NCBI GenBank assembly: GCA_964598395.1
Contig: CAZRBW010000006.1
Coordinates: 1-64,000 of the forward strand
Direction: 5' to 3'
DNA: 64,000 nt
From: CAXBDP01 sp964598395
GTDB lineage: Bacteria > Bacteroidota > Bacteroidia > Cytophagales > Cyclobacteriaceae
In this document: piece by piece, positions 44,480 through 53,856 of the stretch
Numbering within the stretch: position 1 is the first letter of the stretch
Layout of the letters: each line of letters opens with the position of its first letter
The notes under the pieces: generated by a model
The model's database searches: none
Seen by the model: only the letters and a program-made list of their open reading frames with translations
Told to the model about the DNA's origin: nothing
Program-made: the position numbers and the translations under genes

Positions 44480-45376
44480 TTAAATTCCAGATAGCAAGGC
44501 AAAGCCAAAGAGAATTACAAAAATTAAGGTGCTAATTGCCAATTGTTTAAGATAAGGATCAAGCTTTTCAGCTACTTTTAAATTCTGAACAGCCATGACA
44601 TTTCGAAAGAAAAGAGGAATTACCAAAACGAATACGAATTGAAATACTGATTGATAATTAATTATCATGAAACCCAAAGCGCACACAACACCTAAAACTA
44701 TCAAAATTTTATGATATTTCACGGCGGCTTCTCTCCCGATTCTTACAGGTATTGATTTCTTTCCCGCTTTCATGTCAGACTCAATATCTCTAATATTATT
44801 AAGGTTAAGAACTGCGGTTGAGAAAAACCCACAAGAAATTGCCGGAAGCATATTGGTTGGATTGAAACCACCTGTAAAAAGATAAGCACTACCTAAAACA
44901 CCTAAAAGACCAAAAAACAAGAAAACTGAAATATCCCCTAAACCAATATATCCATATGGATTCTTTCCCGCTGTATAGGTAATGGCGGCATAAATTGCCA
45001 AAACTCCAAAACCTAAAAAGACATAAAAGCCTACTTGCTGAAAACCAACAGAATAATAAAGCAGTAATAAACCTGAAATAAAAGACAAAATGGAGAAAAG
45101 GACGATGGCATTCTTCATTGATTTAGCACTTATATCGCCTGATTGTACCAGTCTAGGAGGACCAGTTCTTTCATTGTTATCAGCACCATTTACGAAATCA
45201 CCATAATCATTGGCGAAATTGGAAAGTACTTGCAGCAATATCGTAGTTAGCACTAAAAAGGAAAATATCAGCCAATCAAAAAAGCCCTCAAATTTCGCTA
45301 AAATTGCACCCATTCCCACGCAGGCCAAAGCAAGCGGGAGGGTCCGCAATCTGGCTGCTTGTATCCATTTTTTCAT
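44480..45376 (-). CDS. menA: 1,4-dihydroxy-2-naphthoate polyprenyltransferase
   Basis: About 298 residues from the ATG at 45376, preferred over one eight codons upstream because MKKWIQAARLRTLPLALA is the normal MenA N-terminus. It is a UbiA-family membrane prenyltransferase with nine predicted helices. Asp-rich motifs are NDYGDFVNGADNNERTGP and NNIRDIESDMKAGKKSIPVR. It attaches the isoprenoid chain to dihydroxynaphthoate in menaquinone synthesis, supporting menaquinone-based respiration. Other men genes are not adjacent. Confidence 0.95.
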   Translation of the reverse strand: MKKWIQAARLRTLPLALACVGMGAILAKFEGFFDWLIFSFLVLTTILLQVLSNFANDYGDFVNGADNNERTGPPRLVQSGDISAKSMKNAIVLFSILSFISGLLLLYYSVGFQQVGFYVFLGFGVLAIYAAITYTAGKNPYGYIGLGDISVFLFFGLLGVLGSAYLFTGGFNPTNMLPAISCGFFSTAVLNLNNIRDIESDMKAGKKSIPVRIGREAAVKYHKILIVLGVVCALGFMIINYQSVFQFVFVLVIPLFFRNVMAVQNLKVAEKLDPYLKQLAISTLIFVILFGFALLSGI

Positions 45377-45447
45377 ATTAGGGCAAAGATACATTCTCAA
45401 TAGATTTTATTTCCTACATTGTATTTAAGAATTAAACCTCCAACCAT

Positions 45448-46245
45448 ATGAATACCCAGAATTCAAAAAATAGATTTGCCATTCATATCCTTTGCATTAT
45501 CGGTTTTATAGGAATGGTTGCTATAAATGCATTAGCTAATGGACTTCCAATAAATGGCTACAATACAGGTGAGCTTTCTGCTTTTTATCCCAATATGTTT
45601 GTACCTGCTGGAATTACTTTTTCTATATGGGGATTAATTTATCTTAGTTTGATTGCCTATTTGATTTTCCAAAGCACGGTAATTCGCAAACCACAAGGGG
45701 TATTTATACAAAAAATGGGATTTCTATTTTGCCTCACTTGTTTAGCAAATGCAACGTGGATTTTCGCATGGCACTATCAAATGCCATTGCTCTCACTGGC
45801 GATTATGCTTATTTTATTATTATTGCTCCTCAAAATTACTATCGCCATTAATGTAGGCATTCCTCAAGGGAATCTTACTCTAAAATGGTTTTTACATGTT
45901 CCTTTTAGTATGTATTTGGGCTGGATTTCAATAGCAACCATTGCAAATGCAACAGCCGTTCTAGTTGATCGTGGATGGGAAGGCGCAGGAATCTCAGAAG
46001 CACTTTGGGCTAAAATCTTGATAGTTATTGGTGCTGCCCTAGCTCTTGCAATGCTTCAGATGAGGAAAGATGCTATTTTCAGCCTGGTAGTGATTTGGGC
46101 TTTCATTGGCATTATCATAAAAAGAAGTATTGAAGGTGAAATGATTTACGAAAACATCTCCTTAATTGCTCTTATATCAATTGTGGTAATTGTAACTGAT
46201 ATTCTAAGAAAATGGAGCCGTATTAGTAAAATCTATTTTGCATAA
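45448..46245 (+). CDS. TspO/MBR-related membrane protein
   Basis: A 265-residue protein with about seven to eight predicted helices. PAGITFSIWGLIYLSL, ANATWIFAWHYQMP and WISIATIANATAVLVDRGW are Trp-rich segments in the pattern of the TspO/MBR relatives, longer than typical 160-residue TspO. It may be a tryptophan-rich sensory or porphyrin-related membrane protein. It is divergent from menA and convergent with glutathione peroxidase. Confidence 0.72.
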   Translation: MNTQNSKNRFAIHILCIIGFIGMVAINALANGLPINGYNTGELSAFYPNMFVPAGITFSIWGLIYLSLIAYLIFQSTVIRKPQGVFIQKMGFLFCLTCLANATWIFAWHYQMPLLSLAIMLILLLLLLKITIAINVGIPQGNLTLKWFLHVPFSMYLGWISIATIANATAVLVDRGWEGAGISEALWAKILIVIGAALALAMLQMRKDAIFSLVVIWAFIGIIIKRSIEGEMIYENISLIALISIVVIVTDILRKWSRISKIYFA

Positions 46246-46248
46246 AAA

Positions 46249-46268
46249 AGCCAGAAACTAGTCTGGCT
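46249..46268 (-). terminator. Terminator of glutathione peroxidase gene
   Basis: Stem AGCCAGA/TCTGGCT with a six-base loop; on the minus strand it is followed by a T-run (complement of AAAAAA), so it serves the minus-strand gene and only weakly, if at all, the plus-strand gene. Confidence 0.75.
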
Positions 46269-46292
46269 CAATCTAAATTGGATTTGTGAATA

Positions 46293-46880
46293 TTAGCTTG
46301 TAATATCTTTAATTATTTTTTCGTTAGTAGGATTCACAGACGAAGGATAGAACTTAACAAGTTCACCGTTTTCATTAATAAGATATTTGCAAAAGTTCCA
46401 AGTTGGCTCTTGATCGTTCCAGCCATTTTGTGATTTGTCCGACAACCATCTGTATAGTGGGTGTTTGTCAACTCCTTTTACAGAAACTTTTTCGAACATC
46501 CGAAAAGAAACACCAAAATTCGTTTCGCAAAACTCAGCGATTTCCTCATTGCTACCTGGCTCTTGCCCACCGAAATTATTGGCAGGAAAACCTAGTACAA
46601 CAACCTTATCGCCGTATTCCTTATGAAGTTTCTGAAGATCCGAATACTGTGGCGTGTATCCACATTTGGAAGCAACATTAACTATTAAAACCTTCTTGCC
46701 TTCAAATTCGGTGAAATCAATTTCCTCACCATTAATTGAACGCATTTTAAAATCGTAAAAGGAGGTCATTGGCTTAATATTATCTTTATTTTCAATCACT
46801 TTGGAAGTTAGCATTGGTCTAGCTACTAATATGGCAACTGCGAGCAATACTCCCGTAAATAATAATAGCACCTTTTTCAT
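46293..46880 (-). CDS. Glutathione-peroxidase-family thiol peroxidase
   Basis: A 195-residue protein with an N-terminal hydrophobic signal or membrane anchor. The peroxidatic Cys73 in ASKCGYTPQY is followed by FPANNFGGQEPGS (Gln of the tetrad) and WNFCKYL. A resolving Cys in EFCETNFG suggests the thioredoxin-dependent, non-selenium type. It reduces hydroperoxides, probably in the envelope. The hairpin downstream is its terminator. Confidence 0.92.
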   Translation of the reverse strand: MKKVLLLFTGVLLAVAILVARPMLTSKVIENKDNIKPMTSFYDFKMRSINGEEIDFTEFEGKKVLIVNVASKCGYTPQYSDLQKLHKEYGDKVVVLGFPANNFGGQEPGSNEEIAEFCETNFGVSFRMFEKVSVKGVDKHPLYRWLSDKSQNGWNDQEPTWNFCKYLINENGELVKFYPSSVNPTNEKIIKDITS

Positions 46881-46972
46881 AGCTCCAGATTTTTGGTTTG
46901 TGCGAAAAATGAATAATACATTTCGTAATATCTTAAATATAAGGAATCTAACCCTCTTATCAAAACAAAGAA

Positions 46973-48763
46973 CTACATACGTTCAGGTACCTCAATACCT
47001 AGCAACAACATAGCACTCTCAATTGTTTTGGCTGCCTGGCTCGATAGTGCAATTCGCATCGCCATTACAGCAGTATCTTCTTCTTTGAATATAGAATGTA
47101 CCGTATAAAAGCGGTTGTATTCTTTCGCCAAATCATACGCGTACTGTGCTATCACAGCTGGATCCATATTTTCACCTGCCAGAGCAATTTTGGTTGGATA
47201 GTCTGAAATCACTTTAATCAAGTCAATTTCTTCAGCTGCCAAATGCTGTTGGGTCTTTACTATTTCAGAACCTGTTTCTATTTCCAACTGTTTTGCTCTT
47301 CTCAGGATAGAAGAAATCCTTGCATAAGTATATTGAATAAATGGAGCTGTAAATCCTTGAAATTCAACAGATTCTTGAGGATTGAATAGTATTCTCTTTT
47401 TAGGATCTACTCTGAGTAAATAGAATTTGACTGCGCCCAACCCTAACTTTCTATATAGCTCTTTTGCCTCTGTTTCATCAAAACCTTCCACTTTGCCCAG
47501 TTCTTTGGTATGCTGTTCTGCGGTATCCAACATCTCTTGCATTAGATCATCCGCATCCACTACAGTTCCCTCCCGCGATTTCATTTTACCAGATGGCAAG
47601 TCTACCATTCCGTATGACAAATGGTACAATCCATCCGCATAGCTTCTTCCCAATTTTTTTAGAATGGAAAACAAAACCTTAAAATGATAATCTTGCTCAT
47701 TACCAACTACATATACTGATTTTTCAAACTTAAAATCTCCATACTTCAAATCAGCAGTACCCATATCTTGGGTGATGTATACCGAAGTACCATCTGCTCG
47801 AAGAACTAATTTCTCGTCCATCCCCTCGTCCGTAAGATCCACCCAAACCGAGCCGTCATCCTTCTTGAAAAAGACTCCTTTTTCTAGCCCTTCTTCTACA
47901 ATATCTTTCCCAAGTAAATACGTTTCCGATTCGTAATAATACTTATCGAAATGAATTCCCATGGTTTCATAACTCTTGTTGAACCCATCGTAAACCCAGC
48001 CATTCATTTTTTTCCAAAGTGAAATTACTTCCGGATCGTTTGCTTCCCATTTCTGTAGCATCTCTTGAGCCTCGAGTAAGATTGGAGCTTTCTTTTTGGC
48101 TTGTTCGGCCTCCATTCCATTGGTAACTAACTTCTCAATTTCCTTTTTATACTCTTGATCAAATTTCACATAATACTTACCTGCCAAATGATCTCCCTTG
48201 AGTTGGCTTGATTCTGGTGTCTCGCCGTTTCCATAGCGAATATAGGCTAGCATTGATTTGCAAATATGAATTCCACGGTCGTTCACAAGATTACTCATAC
48301 TTACATCATAGCCATTGGCTACTAGAATTTGAGAAATGCTATGGCCTAAAAAGTTATTGCGTAAATGCCCTAAATGGAGTGGCTTGTTGGTGTTGGGAGA
48401 TGAAAACTCAACTAGCACCTTTTTATTAGCGGGAGGATGAATGCCATAATGAGGCGTGTCCAGAATCTCCGCAATAAGACTGAGCCAAACAGTATCGCTC
48501 AATTCAATATTTAGAAAGCCTTTTACTACATTGAAGCTTTTTATTTCATCAATATTTTCAACAAGATATTCACCCAGAATCTTACCAGTTTCTTCTGGGT
48601 TCTTCTTTGATAGTCTTGCGTAGGGAAAAGTTACAAAGGTATGACTTCCAACAAACTCCTTTCGAGTTTCCTGAAGTCCAATTTCAGATATATCTAGCTC
48701 AGCGTCAAAGGCAGCTTTGAATGCGTCAGAAATACTTTTTTTAAGTAAAGAATCTATATTCAT
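46973..48763 (-). CDS. argS: Arginyl-tRNA synthetase
   Basis: A 596-residue class I synthetase. An N-terminal Arg-tRNA-synthetase additional domain precedes the HIGH motif (PNTNKPLHLGHLRN) and KMSK-type loop (SGKMKSREGTVV); a C-terminal DALR anticodon-binding domain carries the ending (AMLLLGIEVPERM). It charges tRNA-Arg. Arginase and arginine decarboxylase genes lie directly next to it, giving three arginine-consuming genes in 4.3 kb. Two GCGGGAGG copies occur, in opposite orientation (47569 and 48429). Confidence 0.97.
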   Translation of the reverse strand: MNIDSLLKKSISDAFKAAFDAELDISEIGLQETRKEFVGSHTFVTFPYARLSKKNPEETGKILGEYLVENIDEIKSFNVVKGFLNIELSDTVWLSLIAEILDTPHYGIHPPANKKVLVEFSSPNTNKPLHLGHLRNNFLGHSISQILVANGYDVSMSNLVNDRGIHICKSMLAYIRYGNGETPESSQLKGDHLAGKYYVKFDQEYKKEIEKLVTNGMEAEQAKKKAPILLEAQEMLQKWEANDPEVISLWKKMNGWVYDGFNKSYETMGIHFDKYYYESETYLLGKDIVEEGLEKGVFFKKDDGSVWVDLTDEGMDEKLVLRADGTSVYITQDMGTADLKYGDFKFEKSVYVVGNEQDYHFKVLFSILKKLGRSYADGLYHLSYGMVDLPSGKMKSREGTVVDADDLMQEMLDTAEQHTKELGKVEGFDETEAKELYRKLGLGAVKFYLLRVDPKKRILFNPQESVEFQGFTAPFIQYTYARISSILRRAKQLEIETGSEIVKTQQHLAAEEIDLIKVISDYPTKIALAGENMDPAVIAQYAYDLAKEYNRFYTVHSIFKEEDTAVMAMRIALSSQAAKTIESAMLLLGIEVPERM

Positions 48764-48823
48764 CAGATTAATTTTAATAGGTCAAATGCTTCAATTATGA
48801 TGCTTAATATCACATTATTGATA

Positions 48824-49774
48824 CTAGAAATTGCTAACTAGCGATTTGGTGGTTTCTTCAAGAATATCAAAAGCAGCTTCGGCTGTTACGTTTTCATGAT
48901 CGAAAGTTGGGTTTACTTCCACTATTTCCCAGCAGCAAACTCGCTTGTCCTTTATCAACTCTTTATTCATTTCCATAGCTTGATCAATACTCAATCCATT
49001 TTCTACAGGCGTACCAGTACCCGATGAAATATGAGAATCTAGGCTATCGACATCAAAGGATATGTATATTTGTTCGCAATCATTTAGGTATTCAAGGGCT
49101 TCTCTACAAACCGTTGAAATTCCTCTATTATTTATATCACGGATGGAAAAGTTCGGAATTTTGTATTTTTCAATCAGAAAATCTTCTGGAGCCTCGGTAG
49201 ATCTTACGCTCATGAAAACAATATCAGAAGGATTAATTTTTCGGCCTGAAATTCCAATCTCCTTTATGTTTTCCCAATGCTTTTTAGTTACTTCATCAAT
49301 ATCATTCACTTTGCAATCCAAATTATCTAAGCCACAAACCATGGCAAGTGGCATTCCGTGCATATTGCCAGACGGTGTTGTGTATGGCGAATGCATATCA
49401 GCGTGTGCATCAATCCAGATCACTCCTAATCTTTTATCAGGTGCAGCAGCTTTCAAACCGCAAATAGTCCCAGCAGCAGTTGAATGATCTCCAGCAAGAA
49501 TGATAGGAAATTTGCCTTTTAGTCTTTCTTTTTTTACTGTCGCAGAAACTCTATCGAGCATTGTAAATACGCCATCTATGTATTTTGCAAAAGGAAAAAT
49601 ATTCCCTTTGTAGAGCATATCATTTTCATCTTTTACACTAATAGGGTCATATTCAGCGAAAAAGGTAGATTTTTTATCCAAGCTAGCTATTTTCAAAGCA
49701 TCTACACCTAAACTTGCTCCTCTGGTGCCTGCCGCTATTTCTGACTTAACTTCTATTAATTTTATGGGTCTCAT
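48824..49774 (-). CDS. Arginase-family ureohydrolase
   Basis: A 316-residue binuclear manganese enzyme with GDHSTAAGT, DAHADMH and SFDVDSLD motifs supplying metal ligands and a normal arginase length. Substrate could be arginine (to ornithine and urea) or agmatine; the agmatinase-specific features cannot be judged by eye. It is divergent from the arginine decarboxylase gene by 65 bp, where agmatinase would be expected metabolically. Confidence 0.9.
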   Translation of the reverse strand: MRPIKLIEVKSEIAAGTRGASLGVDALKIASLDKKSTFFAEYDPISVKDENDMLYKGNIFPFAKYIDGVFTMLDRVSATVKKERLKGKFPIILAGDHSTAAGTICGLKAAAPDKRLGVIWIDAHADMHSPYTTPSGNMHGMPLAMVCGLDNLDCKVNDIDEVTKKHWENIKEIGISGRKINPSDIVFMSVRSTEAPEDFLIEKYKIPNFSIRDINNRGISTVCREALEYLNDCEQIYISFDVDSLDSHISSGTGTPVENGLSIDQAMEMNKELIKDKRVCCWEIVEVNPTFDHENVTAEAAFDILEETTKSLVSNF

Positions 49775-49839
49775 TTTGCAAAGATGTTAAAAATTGGCCA
49801 TTATTGCAGTCTTTTTCAATTTTGGAATATACGTAAAGG

Positions 49840-51246
49840 ATGAAAAGTTACATTGATTTGATTGAGCAAACCTTCGATTTTCCTACACAGGAATTTAGAG
49901 TCGAAGAGAACGAGTTATTTTTTAATGATGTCCCGCTAATGGACGTCATAAAAGAGTATGGAACTCCACTAAAACTAACCTACCTTCCGCGTATATCGCA
50001 GAATATCCAAAATTCGAAACGGTTCTTTAGAAACGCCATCAAGAAAAGGAAGTACGAAGGCACATATACCTATTGTTATTGTACCAAATCATCCCATTTT
50101 TCCTTTGTAATGGAGGAAGCTCTCAAAAATGATATTCATATCGAAACCTCAAGTGCTTTTGATATTCCAATCATCCGGAGATTGCATGAGGAAGGCAAAA
50201 TCAGTAAAAATATTTTCATCCTTTGTAATGGTTTTAAAAGACCATTGTACACAGAGTATATAAGCGGCCTGTTGAATGATGGTTTTTCTCGTTGTATTCC
50301 GATTTTAGATAACCTGAAAGAACTTGATTACTACGAGAAAAATGTAAAAGGAAATTACCAAGTTGGGATAAGGATGGCTGCAGATGAAGAGCCAAACTTT
50401 GAGTTTTATACCTCCCGCCTTGGCATCCGCTACAATGATGTTGTGCAACATTATCAAGAGAAAATAAAGCCTAGCAAAAAAGCGAAGCTTAAGTTATTGC
50501 ACTTTTTTATAAATACAGGAATTAAAGACACCGCTTATTACTGGAGTGAGCTAAGCAGATTTATGTACAAATACTGCGAGCTTAAGAAAATTTGCCCTGA
50601 TTTGGACACAATTGACATTGGAGGAGGTTTCCCAATCAAAACCAGCTTAACATTTGAATACGATTATCAATATATGGTAGATCAAATCATTGAAAATATT
50701 CAGTGGATTTGCCAGAAAAATGCTGTGCCAGTTCCAAATATCATGACGGAATTTGGCAGCTATACTGTAGGCGAAAGCGGTGCGGTGTTGTATTCAGTTC
50801 TAGATCAAAAACTCCAAAATGATAAGGAACTTTGGTATATGATCGACGGCTCATTTATTACACATTTACCAGATGCTTGGGGGCTCAACCAGAAATACAT
50901 AATGCTGGCTGTCAATAAATGGGAAGATCCTTTCCATAGAGTGAACTTGGGTGGCTTAACTTGTGATAGCATGGATTACTACAACTCAGAGGCCCATACT
51001 TCTGAGGTGTTTATGCCAAAAATTCAAGACTCAGAACAATTGTATCTAGGCTTTTTCCATACTGGTGCTTATCAGGAATCACTTGGTGGTTATGGTGGAA
51101 TTCAGCATTGCTTAATTCCCGCTCCTAAGCATGTGATCATTGATAGAGACAAAGATGGAAAATTCAATTACAAACTTTTTGCTCCTGAGCAGGTAAGTGA
51201 GTCTATGTTGAAAACACTAGGCTACGCACCTAAAAGTTCAGAATAA
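49840..51246 (+). CDS. Arginine decarboxylase-like PLP enzyme
   Basis: A 468-residue PLP fold-III decarboxylase. The PLP-binding Lys lies in YCYCTKSSHF, the GGGFP loop binds phosphate, and the C-terminal part (YLGFFHTGAYQE) resembles the Bacteroidota arginine decarboxylase type, shorter than the E. coli SpeA form. It probably makes agmatine and CO2 for polyamine synthesis. The adjacent arginase-family gene on the other strand fits a shared arginine/polyamine theme. The 3' end overlaps the HAD phosphatase gene by 17 bases. Confidence 0.88.
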   Translation: MKSYIDLIEQTFDFPTQEFRVEENELFFNDVPLMDVIKEYGTPLKLTYLPRISQNIQNSKRFFRNAIKKRKYEGTYTYCYCTKSSHFSFVMEEALKNDIHIETSSAFDIPIIRRLHEEGKISKNIFILCNGFKRPLYTEYISGLLNDGFSRCIPILDNLKELDYYEKNVKGNYQVGIRMAADEEPNFEFYTSRLGIRYNDVVQHYQEKIKPSKKAKLKLLHFFINTGIKDTAYYWSELSRFMYKYCELKKICPDLDTIDIGGGFPIKTSLTFEYDYQYMVDQIIENIQWICQKNAVPVPNIMTEFGSYTVGESGAVLYSVLDQKLQNDKELWYMIDGSFITHLPDAWGLNQKYIMLAVNKWEDPFHRVNLGGLTCDSMDYYNSEAHTSEVFMPKIQDSEQLYLGFFHTGAYQESLGGYGGIQHCLIPAPKHVIIDRDKDGKFNYKLFAPEQVSESMLKTLGYAPKSSE

Positions 51247-51739
51247 AATTTGTCGCATCAGTCAATGATTTAGCTGAAAAGTAAGGTAGGGAATTAAGTT
51301 TATCATTTATTAAGATTCCTTTGATGCCGAGTTTTTCAGCAGGTTGTAGATCTCTTAATTGATCGCCAATCATCCAAGATTTGGCTGGATCTATTTTGTA
51401 TTTGCCCATAGCACGTTCAAAAAGCAATGTTCCTGGCTTGCGCCCCAAAGAATTGGTGTAATCGGGATGGTATGGACTATAATATATAGCATCGATTAGT
51501 CCTCCCGCTTCTCTTTGGAGTTTAAGATGGCAATTGTAAATATCAGATTTTGTGTAAATCCCTTTTGCAATTCCTCCTTGGTTGGTTATTACAATTAATT
51601 GAAAGCCTGCATTTTTGAGTTTTTGCAAGCAAGGAAACACTTCTTCTGGAACAATAAAATCATCGACTTTATAAGTATATTCGCCACGCTCTTGATTAAG
51701 CACTCCATCACGATCAAGAAAAACACAAGGATTATTCAA
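51230..51739 (-). CDS. HAD-IIIA phosphatase, GmhB-like without zinc loop
   Basis: A 169-residue HAD hydrolase. FLDRDGVLNQE (motif I), ITNQGGIAKG (motif II) and SWMIGDQLRDLQPAEKLG (motif III) are present, as in D,D-heptose 1,7-bisphosphate phosphatase and the HisB phosphatase. The zinc-binding CxH...CxC insert of GmhB is replaced by YYSPYHPDYTNSLGRKPG with no Cys. The substrate may be a heptose or other sugar bisphosphate. It overlaps the decarboxylase gene by 17 bases in convergent orientation. Confidence 0.82.
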   Translation of the reverse strand: MNNPCVFLDRDGVLNQERGEYTYKVDDFIVPEEVFPCLQKLKNAGFQLIVITNQGGIAKGIYTKSDIYNCHLKLQREAGGLIDAIYYSPYHPDYTNSLGRKPGTLLFERAMGKYKIDPAKSWMIGDQLRDLQPAEKLGIKGILINDKLNSLPYFSAKSLTDATNFILNF

Positions 51740-51860
51740 TCTGTTTCAAGGTTTGTTTTGCCGTATCAAGTAAGCGAAATATCTTGTGAAAGAAAATTGG
51801 CAACAGCATTGAAAAAATGAATATTTTTGGAAATGGAGTTTACACACTCAAAATAGTCTA

Positions 51861-52631
51861 ATGAGCGATTCCCTAGTTCTGATACCCACATACAACGAAA
51901 AAGAAAATATTGAGGCCATTATCAGAAAGGTAATGTCCTTGCCTAAACTCTTTCATGTATTGATTATAGATGATGGATCGCCAGATGGAACCGCTGAAAT
52001 CGTCAAAAAACTACAAACTGAGTTTTCGGATAAGCTTTTTATCCTTGAAAGAAAAGGAAAACAAGGTTTAGGTACAGCCTATATTGCTGGTTTTAGATAT
52101 GGACTTGATAATGGCTATCAATTTATATTTGAAATGGACGCTGATTTTTCGCACAATCCTGAAGACCTTATTCACTTACATAATGCTTGTGCTGTTGAAG
52201 GTTTTGATATGAGTGTGGGTTCGCGCTATATAAATGGAGTAAATGTGGTCAATTGGCCAATGGGCAGGGTATTGATGTCGTACTTCGCAAGTTATTATGT
52301 TCGCTTTGTAACTGGATTAGATATACAAGACACCACTGCTGGATTCAAGTGCTATAAGCGGGAGGTTTTGGAAACTATTGACCTAGATAAAATTAAGTTT
52401 GTAGGTTATGCTTTTCAAATCGAAATGAAATTCACCACTTGGAAATATGGTTTCAAAATAAAAGAAGTACCTATCATATTTACAGATCGCACAAAAGGCC
52501 AATCAAAGATGTCGACAGGAATTTTCAAGGAAGCCTTTATGGGTGTTATCCAAATGAAGATCAGAAGTTTGTTTAGAGATTATCAGACAACTAGTCAAAG
52601 CGAATTGACTGAACAGGCTGAACTTGGGTAA
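51861..52631 (+). CDS. Dolichol-phosphate-mannose-synthase-like glycosyltransferase (GT2)
   Basis: A 256-residue family 2 glycosyltransferase. LIPTYNEKENIEAII, DDGSPDGT and EMDADFSHNP provide the nucleotide-sugar-binding and DxD sites. No C-terminal membrane helices follow, so it is the soluble DPM1-like type transferring a sugar from GDP- or UDP-sugar to a polyprenyl phosphate. Its 3' end overlaps the convergent LolC/E-like gene by 41 bp. Confidence 0.88.
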   Translation: MSDSLVLIPTYNEKENIEAIIRKVMSLPKLFHVLIIDDGSPDGTAEIVKKLQTEFSDKLFILERKGKQGLGTAYIAGFRYGLDNGYQFIFEMDADFSHNPEDLIHLHNACAVEGFDMSVGSRYINGVNVVNWPMGRVLMSYFASYYVRFVTGLDIQDTTAGFKCYKREVLETIDLDKIKFVGYAFQIEMKFTTWKYGFKIKEVPIIFTDRTKGQSKMSTGIFKEAFMGVIQMKIRSLFRDYQTTSQSELTEQAELG

Positions 52632-53805
52632 CCCTGCGAAGCGGAAGGAATAAGGAGAACAGCACTAGGAGGATCGTAACTACATTGATCAAAATAATAG
52701 GCAATAGGCTCCACTGAATAGGAACAAACTCCATAAAATAGTTTTCAGGATCTAGCTTAATCACTTGCCATTTGTATTGTATAAAGGCTAGGCTACAGCC
52801 GATCAAATTGCCAATTAATATTCCTTTGAATAAAATCCGAGAACCCAATACCCAAAAAACTCTGCGGATAAGTTGATCTTCCCCTCCCATTGCCTTCAAT
52901 ATACCAATCATATTGGTGCGCTCCATAATCATAATAAAGAGAACCGAAACCATGTTGAAACAAGCAACAAATAGAATTAGTCCTAAGAATATATTTACAT
53001 TATTAGTTATAATCTGAAGCCAATCGAAAGTTTCTAAATATTTTCGCTTGATGCTTTCGAAGTAAAATTCGTATCCAGCCCAATCTTCCAAGTGAGCAAT
53101 TACTGAGGGAATGTCCTCTTCGGAATTGAGGTAAATTTCCATTCCTCCAGCTTCATCTTCAGTCCAGTCATTCAATCTCCTGATCATCCCGATATCGCCA
53201 ATGATAATTTGCTTATCAAAATCCTCAAAGCCAGTAGAATAAATTCCTACAATCTCCAACCTGCGAGCTCTTGGTGGATCTTGAAAGAAAAATGCATTTA
53301 CATTCATACCTAACTCAAGCCTCATTCGGCGAGCTAAAATCTCGCTAATGAGCACTTGCATGGTGTAACCAGTCGAATCGAATTGAATGAAGTTTCCTTG
53401 TTTAATATACTTCTGAAAATTTTCCACCTTATAATGGGCGGGCAAACCTTTGATTACAATCCCTTCTACTTCGTCATCCACCCGCAATAAGGCAGGTTTG
53501 GAAGCAACTTCAATTACCTGATTTACAGCAGGCAAATCTTCCAGCTCTTGCCATTTATCTAAATTATTTATGGGATTTTCCTCAAAAGAACCCGATAAGG
53601 TGAATTTACTTACATGTACATGACCAGAGAAATCGAAAATCTTTTGCTTGATTTCATTTCGAAAACCATCTAAAATTAAAAAAGAAACGAGCATAATGGC
53701 AACTCCCATTGCTATACCTGCAACGGCGATACGGTAAACAAGAGCAGAAAATTTACCGCTCCCCTTAATGCTTATTTTCTGCGCTATAAAAAATGCTAAA
53801 TTCAA
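52591..53805 (-). CDS. LolC/LolE-like ABC transporter permease
   Basis: A 404-residue membrane protein with four helices, one near the N-terminus and three after about residue 260, around a large periplasmic domain (about 55-255). The N-terminal LAFFIAQKISIKGSGKFSALVYRIAVAGIAMGVAIML fits lipoprotein-releasing permeases. The FtsX-like C-terminal domain is present. It likely works with an unlinked LolD-type ATPase in lipoprotein export to the outer membrane. Its stop lies inside the GT2 gene on the opposite strand. Confidence 0.88.
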   Translation of the reverse strand: MNLAFFIAQKISIKGSGKFSALVYRIAVAGIAMGVAIMLVSFLILDGFRNEIKQKIFDFSGHVHVSKFTLSGSFEENPINNLDKWQELEDLPAVNQVIEVASKPALLRVDDEVEGIVIKGLPAHYKVENFQKYIKQGNFIQFDSTGYTMQVLISEILARRMRLELGMNVNAFFFQDPPRARRLEIVGIYSTGFEDFDKQIIIGDIGMIRRLNDWTEDEAGGMEIYLNSEEDIPSVIAHLEDWAGYEFYFESIKRKYLETFDWLQIITNNVNIFLGLILFVACFNMVSVLFIMIMERTNMIGILKAMGGEDQLIRRVFWVLGSRILFKGILIGNLIGCSLAFIQYKWQVIKLDPENYFMEFVPIQWSLLPIILINVVTILLVLFSLFLPLRRVTQVQPVQSIRFD

Positions 53806-53856
53806 TTTTTGAATATATTAGGAATCAAAATTGCTAAATTTCACAAAAACTACCCC

